Shown here one piece after another: positions 8,098 through 15,353 of a stretch of DNA of 64,000 bases. This DNA comes from Brevibacillus laterosporus LMG 15441 (GTDB taxonomy: Bacteria > Bacillota > Bacilli > Brevibacillales > Brevibacillaceae): assembly GCF_000219535.2 (NCBI RefSeq), contig NZ_CP007806.1, forward strand, positions 4,526,501 to 4,590,500, written 5' to 3'. A model generated the notes under the pieces. That model did not search any database, was not told the origin of the DNA, and saw nothing but the letters and a program-made list of their open reading frames with translations. Positions within the stretch are counted from its first letter, which is position 1. Every line of letters starts with the position of its first letter. Position numbers and translations under genes: made by a program.

Positions 8098-10845
8098 TCA
8101 TTTACCCTTTAACAGCGCCTGGAACTCGCTGAGACCTTTCATATCATGCTCGTTACCAACGAGTTCATCAATGAGCGCCGAGAGAATAGACTCCGATTCC
8201 TTTATCTCCGATTCGACCGCAGAGTAGGTGACAGCGTATTTTTCAGAAAGGGTTTTGATTTTGTCTACTAGAACTTGAATTACTGCTTTGGGAAGCTGCT
8301 TAATACTCTCCGTAAGCGGGAAAATCCATTTTTGCTCAAGTAGTTCAAGCGCCTGTTCGTCAGAAAGCGATTCGATGGTTTCCTTAGTTTTCATATGCAA
8401 TGCAGCGACATCTGCTTTTACCTGTGCTTTTACTTCCTTTTCCTCGGCCATCAGCTTGCTTACTTTTACAATTTTTGCTTCAAAAGAATCTTCTGGGAAT
8501 TCAAAGGCGGATTGAAGCTCTGCTAAATAGGAATTTACTGCTTTTTTACTATATGTACCATCCTTGTTTGCGTCCATATTGGACCATACTATATCGTCAT
8601 GTGCACTGATATAAGCAAGTTTTTCGGCTTTCTTAGAAAGTGCAGCATAAGCGTTCAGTGCCTTAATTTCCTGGGTGTCCACATCAGCATAGATCTCTTT
8701 GAGTTTTTCACCGACTGCTTTTGCGACAAACGCATCGCTAGAATCGTTTGTCAAGCTTGAATCCTTTTCTTCTTCGGAAAGAGAGTCAAGTAATTCATCA
8801 TATTCAGAGGAGATTTCAGCAAGGCGGCCCTCTTTTTGCTTAAGTGCTTCATATTCATCCAAAAGAAGCGTACGCTGCACAAGTTCAAACGGAATAATAT
8901 GACCGATCCAACCATCTTGTACCTCTTCCTCTTTGCCGTCCTTCTTCTTGATTACCATGTTGGGATCAACTTTTTTAACAGCGTTGAAACCTTCTGTTTG
9001 AATTATTTCTAAGTCAACAGATGTTTTTGCCCACTCATCATCAAGCAATTGATATGCTTCATATCTGTTAATAAGCGGAATGGAAGCAAGGCGGGCAAAA
9101 ATGTCAGCACTCAAAACGACCTCTTCTTTTGAAATATTGAGGGTTGCCATATTCGTTATCAGCTCGCTTTTCAAGAAACTATCAAAGTCTCCGAAAGCTC
9201 TCATGAAATTAGAAATAAAAGCTTTTACGGCGGGATGCTCATCGACAGTCTGTTCAATATTGCTGACTGCCAACTCAGCATATGGACCCACGCCTTTTGT
9301 AAAAAGTGCCTCTTTTAATTCTGGAAAAGCACTCCAGTACTCACTAAGTTCAGCAATTTCACTCATGGGAATGCCACCGAACATAGAAGCATACAGGTCC
9401 CATTTTTCTGCGCCTTCAGAGGAATCAACATATCTCGGAATATTCAAGTTGTATTCATTTCGGCGAATTTCTTCTCGACACACTTTCCTTGAGAATTTGT
9501 CAATATTAGCTCTGGCAGTTACGGCATCAACTATCTTTTTAATATCAGATGCTCTGAGCTTATTGTTCTTGCCAACTTTAATAAAACCCTTGGATGCATC
9601 AACAATCAAAACATCGGTATTCTCACGCTTTTGCTTCAAAACCATAATTATTGTTTGAATACCGGTTCCAAAAAAAATATTAGCAGGAAGTCCGATGATT
9701 GCATCAATGTTATTGCCCTCAATCAGATTTTTCCGAATTTCACCCTCTTCACCGCCACGGAATAAAACCCCATGCGGGAGAACTATCGTCATGATGCCAT
9801 CCGGCTTAATATGGAACAAGTCGTGAAGCAGGAAAGCATAATCGGCTTTTGATTTCGGAGCGAGCCCAAAACGTGCGTAGCGAGGGTCTGTTTCTTTATT
9901 ACCCGGCTCCCAATGCTGTGAGTAGGGAGGATTGGAAACAACTGCATCCACATAAAGCGGATTGTATGTTTCAACAGGGTTAGTTTCATCAAAGTACGGC
10001 CAATCATCTTCCAAAGTGTCACCGTTGCGGGTTATGATATTAGCCGGAATGATGCCACGCATAACTAAATTCATACGAGTAAGGTTGTATGTATTCTGCT
10101 TCAGCTCCTGCGCATAGTATTTAATGTTGTTTTCATTATCAATATGCTTTGCAACTGATCGACCGATGTTTATCAAAAGGGAGCCTGAACCGCTCGTCGG
10201 GTCATAAATTTCGATTTCCGTTCTGTCCTTCAAATGGTCTGCAACAATTTCGGACATAAGAAGAGATACTTCATGTGGCGTGTAAAACTCTCCTGCCTTT
10301 TTTCCAGCATTAGCAGCGAACATGCTAATCAGATATTCATATATGAAGCCAATAACATCGTAGTCCTGCCTGCCATCCATAGGAATATCTTTAATCAGAT
10401 GGATCAGATCGCTGATAGCTTTTGTTCTGGATGCGGAACTATCACCAAGTTTACTTAAACCGGTCTGCAGGGTATTAAATATACCCTCATATACCTTCTT
10501 ATCAGGTGGGTTAATCAAACGGTCGAACGCTGACAAGGCATCCGTAACATTAGACACATCAAAATCTTTGCCCATTTTGAGCCAAGTCGAGAATAAGTCC
10601 TTGTAGGCAATAAAGTACCCGACCTTTTCACGAACATACTCTACGGTTTCTGTATCGTCTTCAACAAGAGCCTCAATGTCTTCCTGGGTAGAGCCCTCTT
10701 CTTTTAGTTTCTTTACCTCATAGTCCGAAAGGTACTTGTAAAAAATGAAGCCTAAAATGTAATCTTTATATTCGTTGGCCTCGATCTTTGAACGCATTTT
10801 ATTAGCGGATTCCCATATTTTCGTGGCGAGCTGTTGCTTATTCAT
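8098..10845 (-). CDS. hsdM: Type I DNA methyltransferase subunit (HsdM), extended C-terminus
   Basis: Adenine-N6 methyltransferase that protects host sites and forms the core of the complex. An N-terminal helical domain starts MNKQQLATKIWESANKM. SAM motif I is DPTSGSGSLL (about 215) and catalytic motif IV NPPYSQHW (about 305). At ~915 aa it is far longer than the usual ~500-530: about 400 extra C-terminal residues are acidic and coiled-coil-like. The ATG at 10845 is chosen because homology to HsdM begins there; an in-frame ATG at 10914 would add 23 unmatched residues. First gene of the operon. Confidence 0.93.
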   Translation of the reverse strand: MNKQQLATKIWESANKMRSKIEANEYKDYILGFIFYKYLSDYEVKKLKEEGSTQEDIEALVEDDTETVEYVREKVGYFIAYKDLFSTWLKMGKDFDVSNVTDALSAFDRLINPPDKKVYEGIFNTLQTGLSKLGDSSASRTKAISDLIHLIKDIPMDGRQDYDVIGFIYEYLISMFAANAGKKAGEFYTPHEVSLLMSEIVADHLKDRTEIEIYDPTSGSGSLLINIGRSVAKHIDNENNIKYYAQELKQNTYNLTRMNLVMRGIIPANIITRNGDTLEDDWPYFDETNPVETYNPLYVDAVVSNPPYSQHWEPGNKETDPRYARFGLAPKSKADYAFLLHDLFHIKPDGIMTIVLPHGVLFRGGEEGEIRKNLIEGNNIDAIIGLPANIFFGTGIQTIIMVLKQKRENTDVLIVDASKGFIKVGKNNKLRASDIKKIVDAVTARANIDKFSRKVCREEIRRNEYNLNIPRYVDSSEGAEKWDLYASMFGGIPMSEIAELSEYWSAFPELKEALFTKGVGPYAELAVSNIEQTVDEHPAVKAFISNFMRAFGDFDSFLKSELITNMATLNISKEEVVLSADIFARLASIPLINRYEAYQLLDDEWAKTSVDLEIIQTEGFNAVKKVDPNMVIKKKDGKEEEVQDGWIGHIIPFELVQRTLLLDEYEALKQKEGRLAEISSEYDELLDSLSEEEKDSSLTNDSSDAFVAKAVGEKLKEIYADVDTQEIKALNAYAALSKKAEKLAYISAHDDIVWSNMDANKDGTYSKKAVNSYLAELQSAFEFPEDSFEAKIVKVSKLMAEEKEVKAQVKADVAALHMKTKETIESLSDEQALELLEQKWIFPLTESIKQLPKAVIQVLVDKIKTLSEKYAVTYSAVESEIKESESILSALIDELVGNEHDMKGLSEFQALLKGK

Positions 10846-11071
10846 AAATTCTATGTATCCTCTCTGCTTATTTCTAATTTTAAAACCAAAATGTTGTTTT
10901 CTGCCATTCCTCAAACTATTGCATTTTGTTTTCGTTGCACATTTTATAAAAGAGAAACTGTTTTTATAAAGGAGGCATGGATTTATACCGTCAACGACAA
11001 TACCAGTCCATTTTTACTATATCAAAAAAGTCAAATTATAACTATGAAGATGTCCATGTTTATTTCAAATT

Positions 11072-11108
11072 AAAAAAAAGCAACTACTTTTTCCATAGTT
11101 GCTTAATT
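11072..11108 (-). terminator. Terminator of the yolD-like gene
   Basis: On the minus strand AGCAACTA / TAGTTGC flanks a 9-nt loop and is followed by a T-run. It overlaps the stop region of the YolD-like gene. Confidence 0.8.
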
Positions 11109-11441
11109 CAAAACCTTCACTCCGACTACACTATCGAATGCCACTCGTTCAAATTCACCAGGCTTCACCTCAATCCGCAACTCATGCGTTATCGGATCGA
11201 CGTAATGAACACGCCCAGTCATTTCATGAGTAAATCCATTATTCCATATCGTCAGCTTTACTGCATGGCTGTATTCCATTGCGTAAGCTATACGTAGGTC
11301 AAACTCTTCCGTCTGGTGTTCGTCTAATATTGGTTTTGCAGTCCGAGCTTGATCCTTGAACATTTCGCTGGTCATTTCGAATGCTAGCGGTATAAAAGAA
11401 GCCGCCTGCCATTTCATTTTACCACGGTCACGTATTGTCAT
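11103..11441 (-). CDS. YolD-like protein
   Basis: 112 residues matching the YolD-like family (start MTIRDRGKMKWQAASFIP, then YAMEYSHAVKLTIWNNGF and GRVHYVDPITHELRIE). Such genes often accompany UvrX/DinB-type polymerases on SPbeta-like phages and plasmids and are damage-inducible; here no polymerase gene is adjacent. It has the ribosome binding site AAAGGGG and a TATAAT box preceded by a LexA-like palindrome. The biochemical role is unknown. It sits between the restriction cargo and the satellite core. Confidence 0.85.
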   Translation of the reverse strand: MTIRDRGKMKWQAASFIPLAFEMTSEMFKDQARTAKPILDEHQTEEFDLRIAYAMEYSHAVKLTIWNNGFTHEMTGRVHYVDPITHELRIEVKPGEFERVAFDSVVGVKVLN

Positions 11442-11464
11442 TATGAACCATCCCCTTTGATACC

Positions 11465-11486
11465 ATTATATACGAACTAACGTTCT
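11465..11486 (-). promoter_or_regulatory. LexA-like (SOS) box at the yolD-like promoter
   Basis: CGAACTAACGTTCT at 11473-11486 resembles the Bacillus DinR/LexA consensus CGAAC-N4-GTTCG. It lies just upstream of TATAAT on the minus strand (plus 11465-11470). Binding here would block the promoter until SOS induction. A second inverted repeat, ACTAACG / CGTTAGT, lies near 11543-11561. Confidence 0.6.
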
Positions 11487-11604
11487 ATATGTATTTAAAT
11501 TAAAAAGACCAACTTTTCAGCGGTCTTTGGTTTTCATATTCAACTAACGCTACCCGTTAGTATCGGTATGTGTACAAATTTAATGCAGCGATAAAAATTG
11601 ACAA

Positions 11605-11634
11605 AAAAAAAGCAACCCGAGGGCTACTTTAATA
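11605..11634 (-). terminator. Terminator of the lipoprotein gene
   Basis: On the minus strand GTAGCCC / GGGTTGC pairs (with G-U pairs) and is followed by a run of about nine T. Confidence 0.65.
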
Positions 11635-11646
11635 TATTTTAGTTTA

Positions 11647-12390
11647 TTATGGATAAATTGTTACCCAGAGTGTGTGATATTCATACCCTTCTTTTATATC
11701 TTGTGGATCTGATACTGTTGTAGTAGATGCTATTACTTTACTAATAGTATGTCCTTCATACTCATTGCCATTATTAAATTCAGCCAATACAATGTTATAA
11801 AATTCATCAGAAAAACCTTTTTGGATGATACAATTATTTTTATCAAATAAAACTTCGATTCGAGGCATTCCTTGCCATCGAAGCATTGAAACTTTTTCCA
11901 CTCTTTCACATCTGTTTTCTGCTATCAATTGATTATTTAATTTAGCGATTCCCATTTCAACATGAATACTGTTCTCAATCGCTGTTAGGCGATTTTCTAT
12001 TGAAACATTTGCTTGTTTCAGCGTAGCATTTTCTTGCTTTAATGTATCTACCTCTGTCTTGTTATCAGCAATGTTAGCTGTGTTCTGAGCGATCACCTTA
12101 GCGTTGTTGTCCACCTTTACCGACAAATCCGCCAAAGACTTTTCAAGCGTAGCAATGCTGTTATTTAAAATTTCGAATGGGTTGGAATTGTTATTCTGCT
12201 GATTATTATTACTGTCTTCTGCCAATGTGTTAAGAGAATTATTTGTAGAACCTGGCTTCGATTTGGATTCTTGTATTTTATTATCACTGACTTTTGGATT
12301 ATCTTGAACCTGTCCACATGCACCAAGTAAAGTAATTATTAATAATCCACAAATTAATTTGGTAAATATCTTATTGAGGATGTTTTTCAT
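11647..12390 (-). CDS. Lipoprotein with coiled-coil domain, unknown function
   Basis: A type II signal peptide ends in the lipobox LLGAC, so the Cys is the likely lipidated residue and the protein is anchored outside the membrane. A Ser/Asn-rich linker (about 25-70) is followed by a coiled coil with heptad-like ANIADNKTEVDTLKQEN (about 85-145) and a C-terminal globular region of ~100 residues. The ATG at 12390 is spaced properly from AAAGGAG; the in-frame GTG at 12399 is too close. A surface coiled coil inside a satellite could affect phage adsorption or be a stray passenger. No family recognised. Confidence 0.65.
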   Translation of the reverse strand: MKNILNKIFTKLICGLLIITLLGACGQVQDNPKVSDNKIQESKSKPGSTNNSLNTLAEDSNNNQQNNNSNPFEILNNSIATLEKSLADLSVKVDNNAKVIAQNTANIADNKTEVDTLKQENATLKQANVSIENRLTAIENSIHVEMGIAKLNNQLIAENRCERVEKVSMLRWQGMPRIEVLFDKNNCIIQKGFSDEFYNIVLAEFNNGNEYEGHTISKVIASTTTVSDPQDIKEGYEYHTLWVTIYP

Positions 12391-12594
12391 TAGGAGCACT
12401 CCTTTCCGCTATGAAGTAAATTCATTTTTTCCTTAGATTATATTTTTTTCTCATTATGAATTATCATCCACGGTATTGGTTGCAAAACCATCCAATTTAG
12501 ACCAGGTTTTTTGATAACCTACGGTATTAGTTAAAGGGTATGCCAAAGGAACGACAATTGTCGTCTTTTATTTTGGTTAAAAATCAACTCTATT

Positions 12595-12891
12595 CTACAT
12601 TGCTTTTAGTGTATTAATTTGGGCTTGTTCTCCGAATATAATAACCGCACTTGGAAAAGGTGCTGAATTGTTGCTATCTCCAAATTTTAAACGCCCTTTT
12701 ACAAGCCTAATTTCGCCCTTCATACAATATTCATGCCACCATTTAGTATCCGTCCTAGCTGGTAGCAAACAAACGACTGTAGCCCCTTTTGACGCTTCTT
12801 CAAAGGCTTTTTTAACCCATTTCCCTATCTCTTTTCCATATGGTGGATTCATCCAGCAAACCTTTGCTATCTCATGTTTGCCCCTCTCTTG
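12595..12891 (-). pseudogene. Phage-type DNA N6-adenine methyltransferase (Dam) C-terminal fragment
   Basis: The visible frame continues upstream of its first Met as EIAKVCWMNPPYGKEIGKWV, which contains the catalytic NPPY motif of phage Dam enzymes. It is followed by VVCLLPARTDTKWWHEYC, also typical of the family. The SAM-binding N-terminal part is absent because the frame is lost near 12890. At under half the family length it is probably inactive, a remnant of phage-derived sequence. Confidence 0.75.
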
Positions 12892-12946
12892 GCTACGTCA
12901 CCTTTTGGCCCAAATATGACGATAATCAATAAGTCCTTTTTCAATA

Positions 12947-12980
12947 AAAAGAGCAGCTAACAATTATAGTAGCTGCTTAA
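12947..12980 (-). terminator. Terminator downstream of the terminase operon
   Basis: AGCAGCTA / TAGCTGCT inverted repeat. The minus strand continues into CTTTTTA. It lies 3' of the short ORF that follows the terminase gene. Confidence 0.65.
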
Positions 12981-13042
12981 AAGATTGGAGGATTTATTAG
13001 CAATTAAAAATCAAAAAGCACTTGAAAATAAAACGCCAGCTT

Positions 13043-13168
13043 TTAAGTCTGGGCTTTTAATCTTTGCAGCCGCTTTTGCAGGATACCTTTCTTTTTTTCA
13101 AAGACCTTTAACCGTGATTCCCGAAAGTCCTGATATTCGGCTGAACGATGAACTTGATAAGACACCAT
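13043..13168 (-). CDS. Small basic ORF after terminase small subunit, 41 aa
   Basis: Begins 13 bp after the terminase stop with an excellent ribosome binding site (AAGGAGGTG). It encodes a 41-residue, highly basic peptide (MVSYQVHRSAEYQDF onward, ending RLQRLKAQT). It could be a real small gene or the 5' scrap of a lost downstream phage gene. Function unknown. Confidence 0.4.
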   Translation of the reverse strand: MVSYQVHRSAEYQDFRESRLKVFEKKKGILQKRLQRLKAQT

Positions 13169-13181
13169 TTCTACACCTCCT

Positions 13182-13532
13182 TCAATTAAGATTAATTAGT
13201 GCCTCTTCCAATTTGCTTAATTTTTTTTGTTCATTTTTCATATCGTCATTAATTTTTCTTAGTCCCATAGGAGTTAACCCCAAGCAATTTGAATAAGTCA
13301 AAATATCTTTACGCAGGGTTTCTAGGACACCTATAAGAGGACTTTTTTTCATGCTGTCATTGTTCCGTGTTGTTGGTTCAACCACTTTAAATTGGGACTT
13401 TTTAAGTTCACTTAAGAGGCTATTATATTGCTCGATTAAGCCTGAATAAATTTGAATGGTCTGGTCAAATTCAGGTCTGTAGATTCCCAGTCGCTGCATA
13501 TTTGCTTTGGTCTGGTTTTCAATCTTGCACAT
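13182..13532 (-). CDS. P27-family phage terminase small subunit
   Basis: 116 residues with the Terminase_4/P27 pattern: an N-terminal helical segment (MQRLGIYRPEFDQTIQIYSG), a KSPLIGVLETLRKDI helix and LGLTPMGLRKIND near the end. Small terminases recognise the packaging site. In phage satellites a private small terminase redirects the helper phage packaging motor to satellite DNA. No large terminase, portal or capsid gene lies nearby, which fits a satellite. The ribosome binding site GGAGGTG supports the ATG. Confidence 0.8.
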   Translation of the reverse strand: MCKIENQTKANMQRLGIYRPEFDQTIQIYSGLIEQYNSLLSELKKSQFKVVEPTTRNNDSMKKSPLIGVLETLRKDILTYSNCLGLTPMGLRKINDDMKNEQKKLSKLEEALINLN

Positions 13533-13648
13533 AATGTCACCTCCAACTTTATTTGAATAATGCTACGTATTTAGAAAAGCCTCCCTTGGCGCCGGTCTTC
13601 CCATAAGGCAAGATCATATTAAAAATAGGGGGGGATATCTTTAACAAA

Positions 13649-14266
13649 TCATTTGTTCAAGTACTTCAGCAAATGATTGTTCAGTACTTCTTGCAGCATT
13701 CTATCTTCCACCGTAGTCCCGTTCATACGTGCAGGTCTTCTCTTCACCTTTTCTCGCAGCTCTTCGTTCATCAGCTCTTTATCAAAACGCTTTAATAACT
13801 TCTCACGTAATTCCTTATCCAGTATTAGTTTCACTGGTATCTTCCTGTTATCATGCATGAGTTGATTTACGCGTTCACGTTCTTCCATCTCTTCATGTAA
13901 TAACTTTTGGTTAAGACTATAAATGATTCCACGAATATAATCAGCTGGATCGATTCCCTCTTTAATGGCTTCTTTTATCAAAGCTTTCCGTACACTCTTT
14001 TCAAGCCAGACCGTGCCTTGATTACTATGCCGTCCTGTCTTTGACAGTGTCACTTCTTTTAGGCTATGCCTTTCATCGATTGCCTTCCGTATGGTTTCAG
14101 CATAAGGATCTGCTTTCCCGTACAAGTTCCAACGACTGACTAAGCCATTTAACGCTTGGACATCTTGATTACTTAGATAAAATCCGATTAGGTTCTCTTC
14201 TGGAGGTCTCACAATCCCTTGAACTCTTTCTATCACATTTAAATTATTTATTTTCACGGTTTCCAC
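13649..14266 (-). CDS. Hypothetical satellite protein, 205 aa
   Basis: A charged, mostly helical protein rich in Glu/Arg/Lys, with KALIKEAIKEGIDPADYIRG in the middle and a C-terminal helical tail. No family recognised. GTG codons at 14266 and 14257 are possible starts, with AGGTGG closer to the second. It lies between the putative origin and the terminase gene, where Gram-positive satellites carry packaging or helper-interference genes, so such a role is possible but unproven. Confidence 0.55.
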   Translation of the reverse strand: METVKINNLNVIERVQGIVRPPEENLIGFYLSNQDVQALNGLVSRWNLYGKADPYAETIRKAIDERHSLKEVTLSKTGRHSNQGTVWLEKSVRKALIKEAIKEGIDPADYIRGIIYSLNQKLLHEEMEERERVNQLMHDNRKIPVKLILDKELREKLLKRFDKELMNEELREKVKRRPARMNGTTVEDRMLQEVLNNHLLKYLNK

Positions 14267-14357
14267 CTAGCCCTTTTCATTTCTTTAAAATTATATTTTG
14301 TTCTCAATGCTGTGATTTTCTTAGATGGAGCGCCAACAATCTTGTAAACATGTTCGC

Positions 14358-14555
14358 TCATGGATTTGCTTTATCTCCTTTGATATTCAATTGTTCCAAA
14401 CCCACTTTAAGAAAAAAGTTATCCTGGTATTTCTGAGCTTTTGCCTTGTTTTCAGGTTTCTGCCGATATTGGCGATAATATGCTTTCCGTCCTTTATCAA
14501 TCAGCGCTTGAATCTCTGCATCTTTTTTCAATGTTTTCACCGCATTTCTTTTCAT
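14358..14555 (-). CDS. Small basic hypothetical protein, 65 aa
   Basis: 65 residues, Lys/Gln-rich and helical (MKRNAVKTLKKDAEIQALID onward). The ribosome binding site is weak, but codon use is coding-like. It lies between the 205-aa protein gene and the iteron cluster. Function unknown; a small DNA-binding accessory role is possible from charge alone. Confidence 0.4.
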   Translation of the reverse strand: MKRNAVKTLKKDAEIQALIDKGRKAYYRQYRQKPENKAKAQKYQDNFFLKVGLEQLNIKGDKANP

Positions 14556-14708
14556 TTTTATTTATCTTATTTTGCATATTTTTTGTCATTATTATGCAAA
14601 ATATAAAATTTGGTATGCAATAAAAAAGACCCCTAACAAAGATTTAGAGGTTCGAAAGGCATTCAATTGTTTATTACTCTTTTTCATGCATTGCTTATTA
14701 TAAAAAAA

Positions 14709-15000
14709 GGTACAATGGGTACCAAAAAGGTACTAAGATTTCTTTCTAGGTACAATGCCGAAACCTACATATATCAAGTCTTTTTCCTGTTGAGTACGAA
14801 AGTACCAAAAGTACCACTTTTTTACGAATACATAATACAAATTTTTATAAAGGATAAAAATTGCCTATTCGTTATATATTATTTTTCATAGTACTTTTAG
14901 TACTTTTAGTACTTTGTTTATAAGAACCTTTATATATCAATATTTTGTCAGGTACCAAAATTTTATTTTTATAATTAATGTTTTGGTACCTTTAGTACTT
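14709..15000. other. Putative satellite replication origin (GTAC iterons flanking AT-rich DNA)
   Basis: Thirteen GTAC-centred units occur in ~290 bp, many spaced 8-9 bp. A left cluster (14794-14815) reads AAAGTACCAAAAGTACC on the plus strand. A right cluster (14889-14914) reads the same AAAAGTACT unit on the minus strand, three times at a 9-bp period. They flank an AT-rich stretch (14820-14885). Further copies lie at 14709-14753 and 14951-14998. It sits downstream of the replication gene, as in SaPI-type islands where the initiator binds iterons on both sides of a melting region. Confidence 0.65.
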
Positions 15001-15094
15001 TCTATTACCTTTAAGCGACGTCGCAATCAACCAATACATCATTACCCTTGCTACCGCTTGATATAATGTTGTAATTTATGCTGCAAACCACCAT

Positions 15095-15226
15095 TTAATC
15101 AAAATAAAAGTCGTACCCATTTGCATCAAGCCAATTTAAAATTTCGTCTGCATTGAGCCTTTCTTTTCCATATGCTTTGTACATTTCATCAATAATTCTT
15201 TGTGTTTCTGCATCTAGCATTTCCAT
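15095..15226 (-). CDS. Small acidic hypothetical protein, 43 aa
   Basis: ORF starting at an ATG preceded by AAAGGGGG, an excellent ribosome binding site. It encodes MEMLDAETQRIIDEMYKAYG followed by an acidic tail. It is in the same direction as the replication gene and lies between it and the putative origin. Size and position suggest a regulator or accessory factor, but nothing identifies it. Confidence 0.5.
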   Translation of the reverse strand: MEMLDAETQRIIDEMYKAYGKERLNADEILNWLDANGYDFYFD

Positions 15227-15269
15227 TTTCTCACCCCCTTTCAAGCTTGTACCCTTGAATTATGCAAGG

Positions 15270-15353
15270 CTACTGATCCGAATCTTCTTCTTGATCGTAA
15301 TCTACTTCAAAATCAAGTCCTGTTTTTTCATAAAACTCTTTGTTAACAATCAC
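15270..15353 (-). CDS. Possible translationally coupled acidic peptide, 27 aa
   Basis: A GTG overlaps the stop of the replication gene (CTGTGA), giving a 27-residue acidic ORF (MIVNKEFYEKTGLDFEVDYD plus tail). Overlap suggests coupling, but the ORF is short and may be chance. Confidence 0.3.
   Translation of the reverse strand: MIVNKEFYEKTGLDFEVDYDQEEDSDQ

Noticed and set aside
9080-9658. 192-codon plus-strand ORF opposite hsdM
   Set aside because: Antisense shadow of the hsdM coding frame; Ser/Leu-rich composition typical of reverse frames.
3785-10845. Idea that hsdS has inverted or silent copies giving phase variation
   Set aside because: Only one hsdS is present in the window, with no recombinase next to it and no inverted partial copy.
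12985-13296. 103-codon plus-strand ORF opposite the terminase gene
   Set aside because: It lies antisense to the small terminase and its following ORF, which have better ribosome binding sites.
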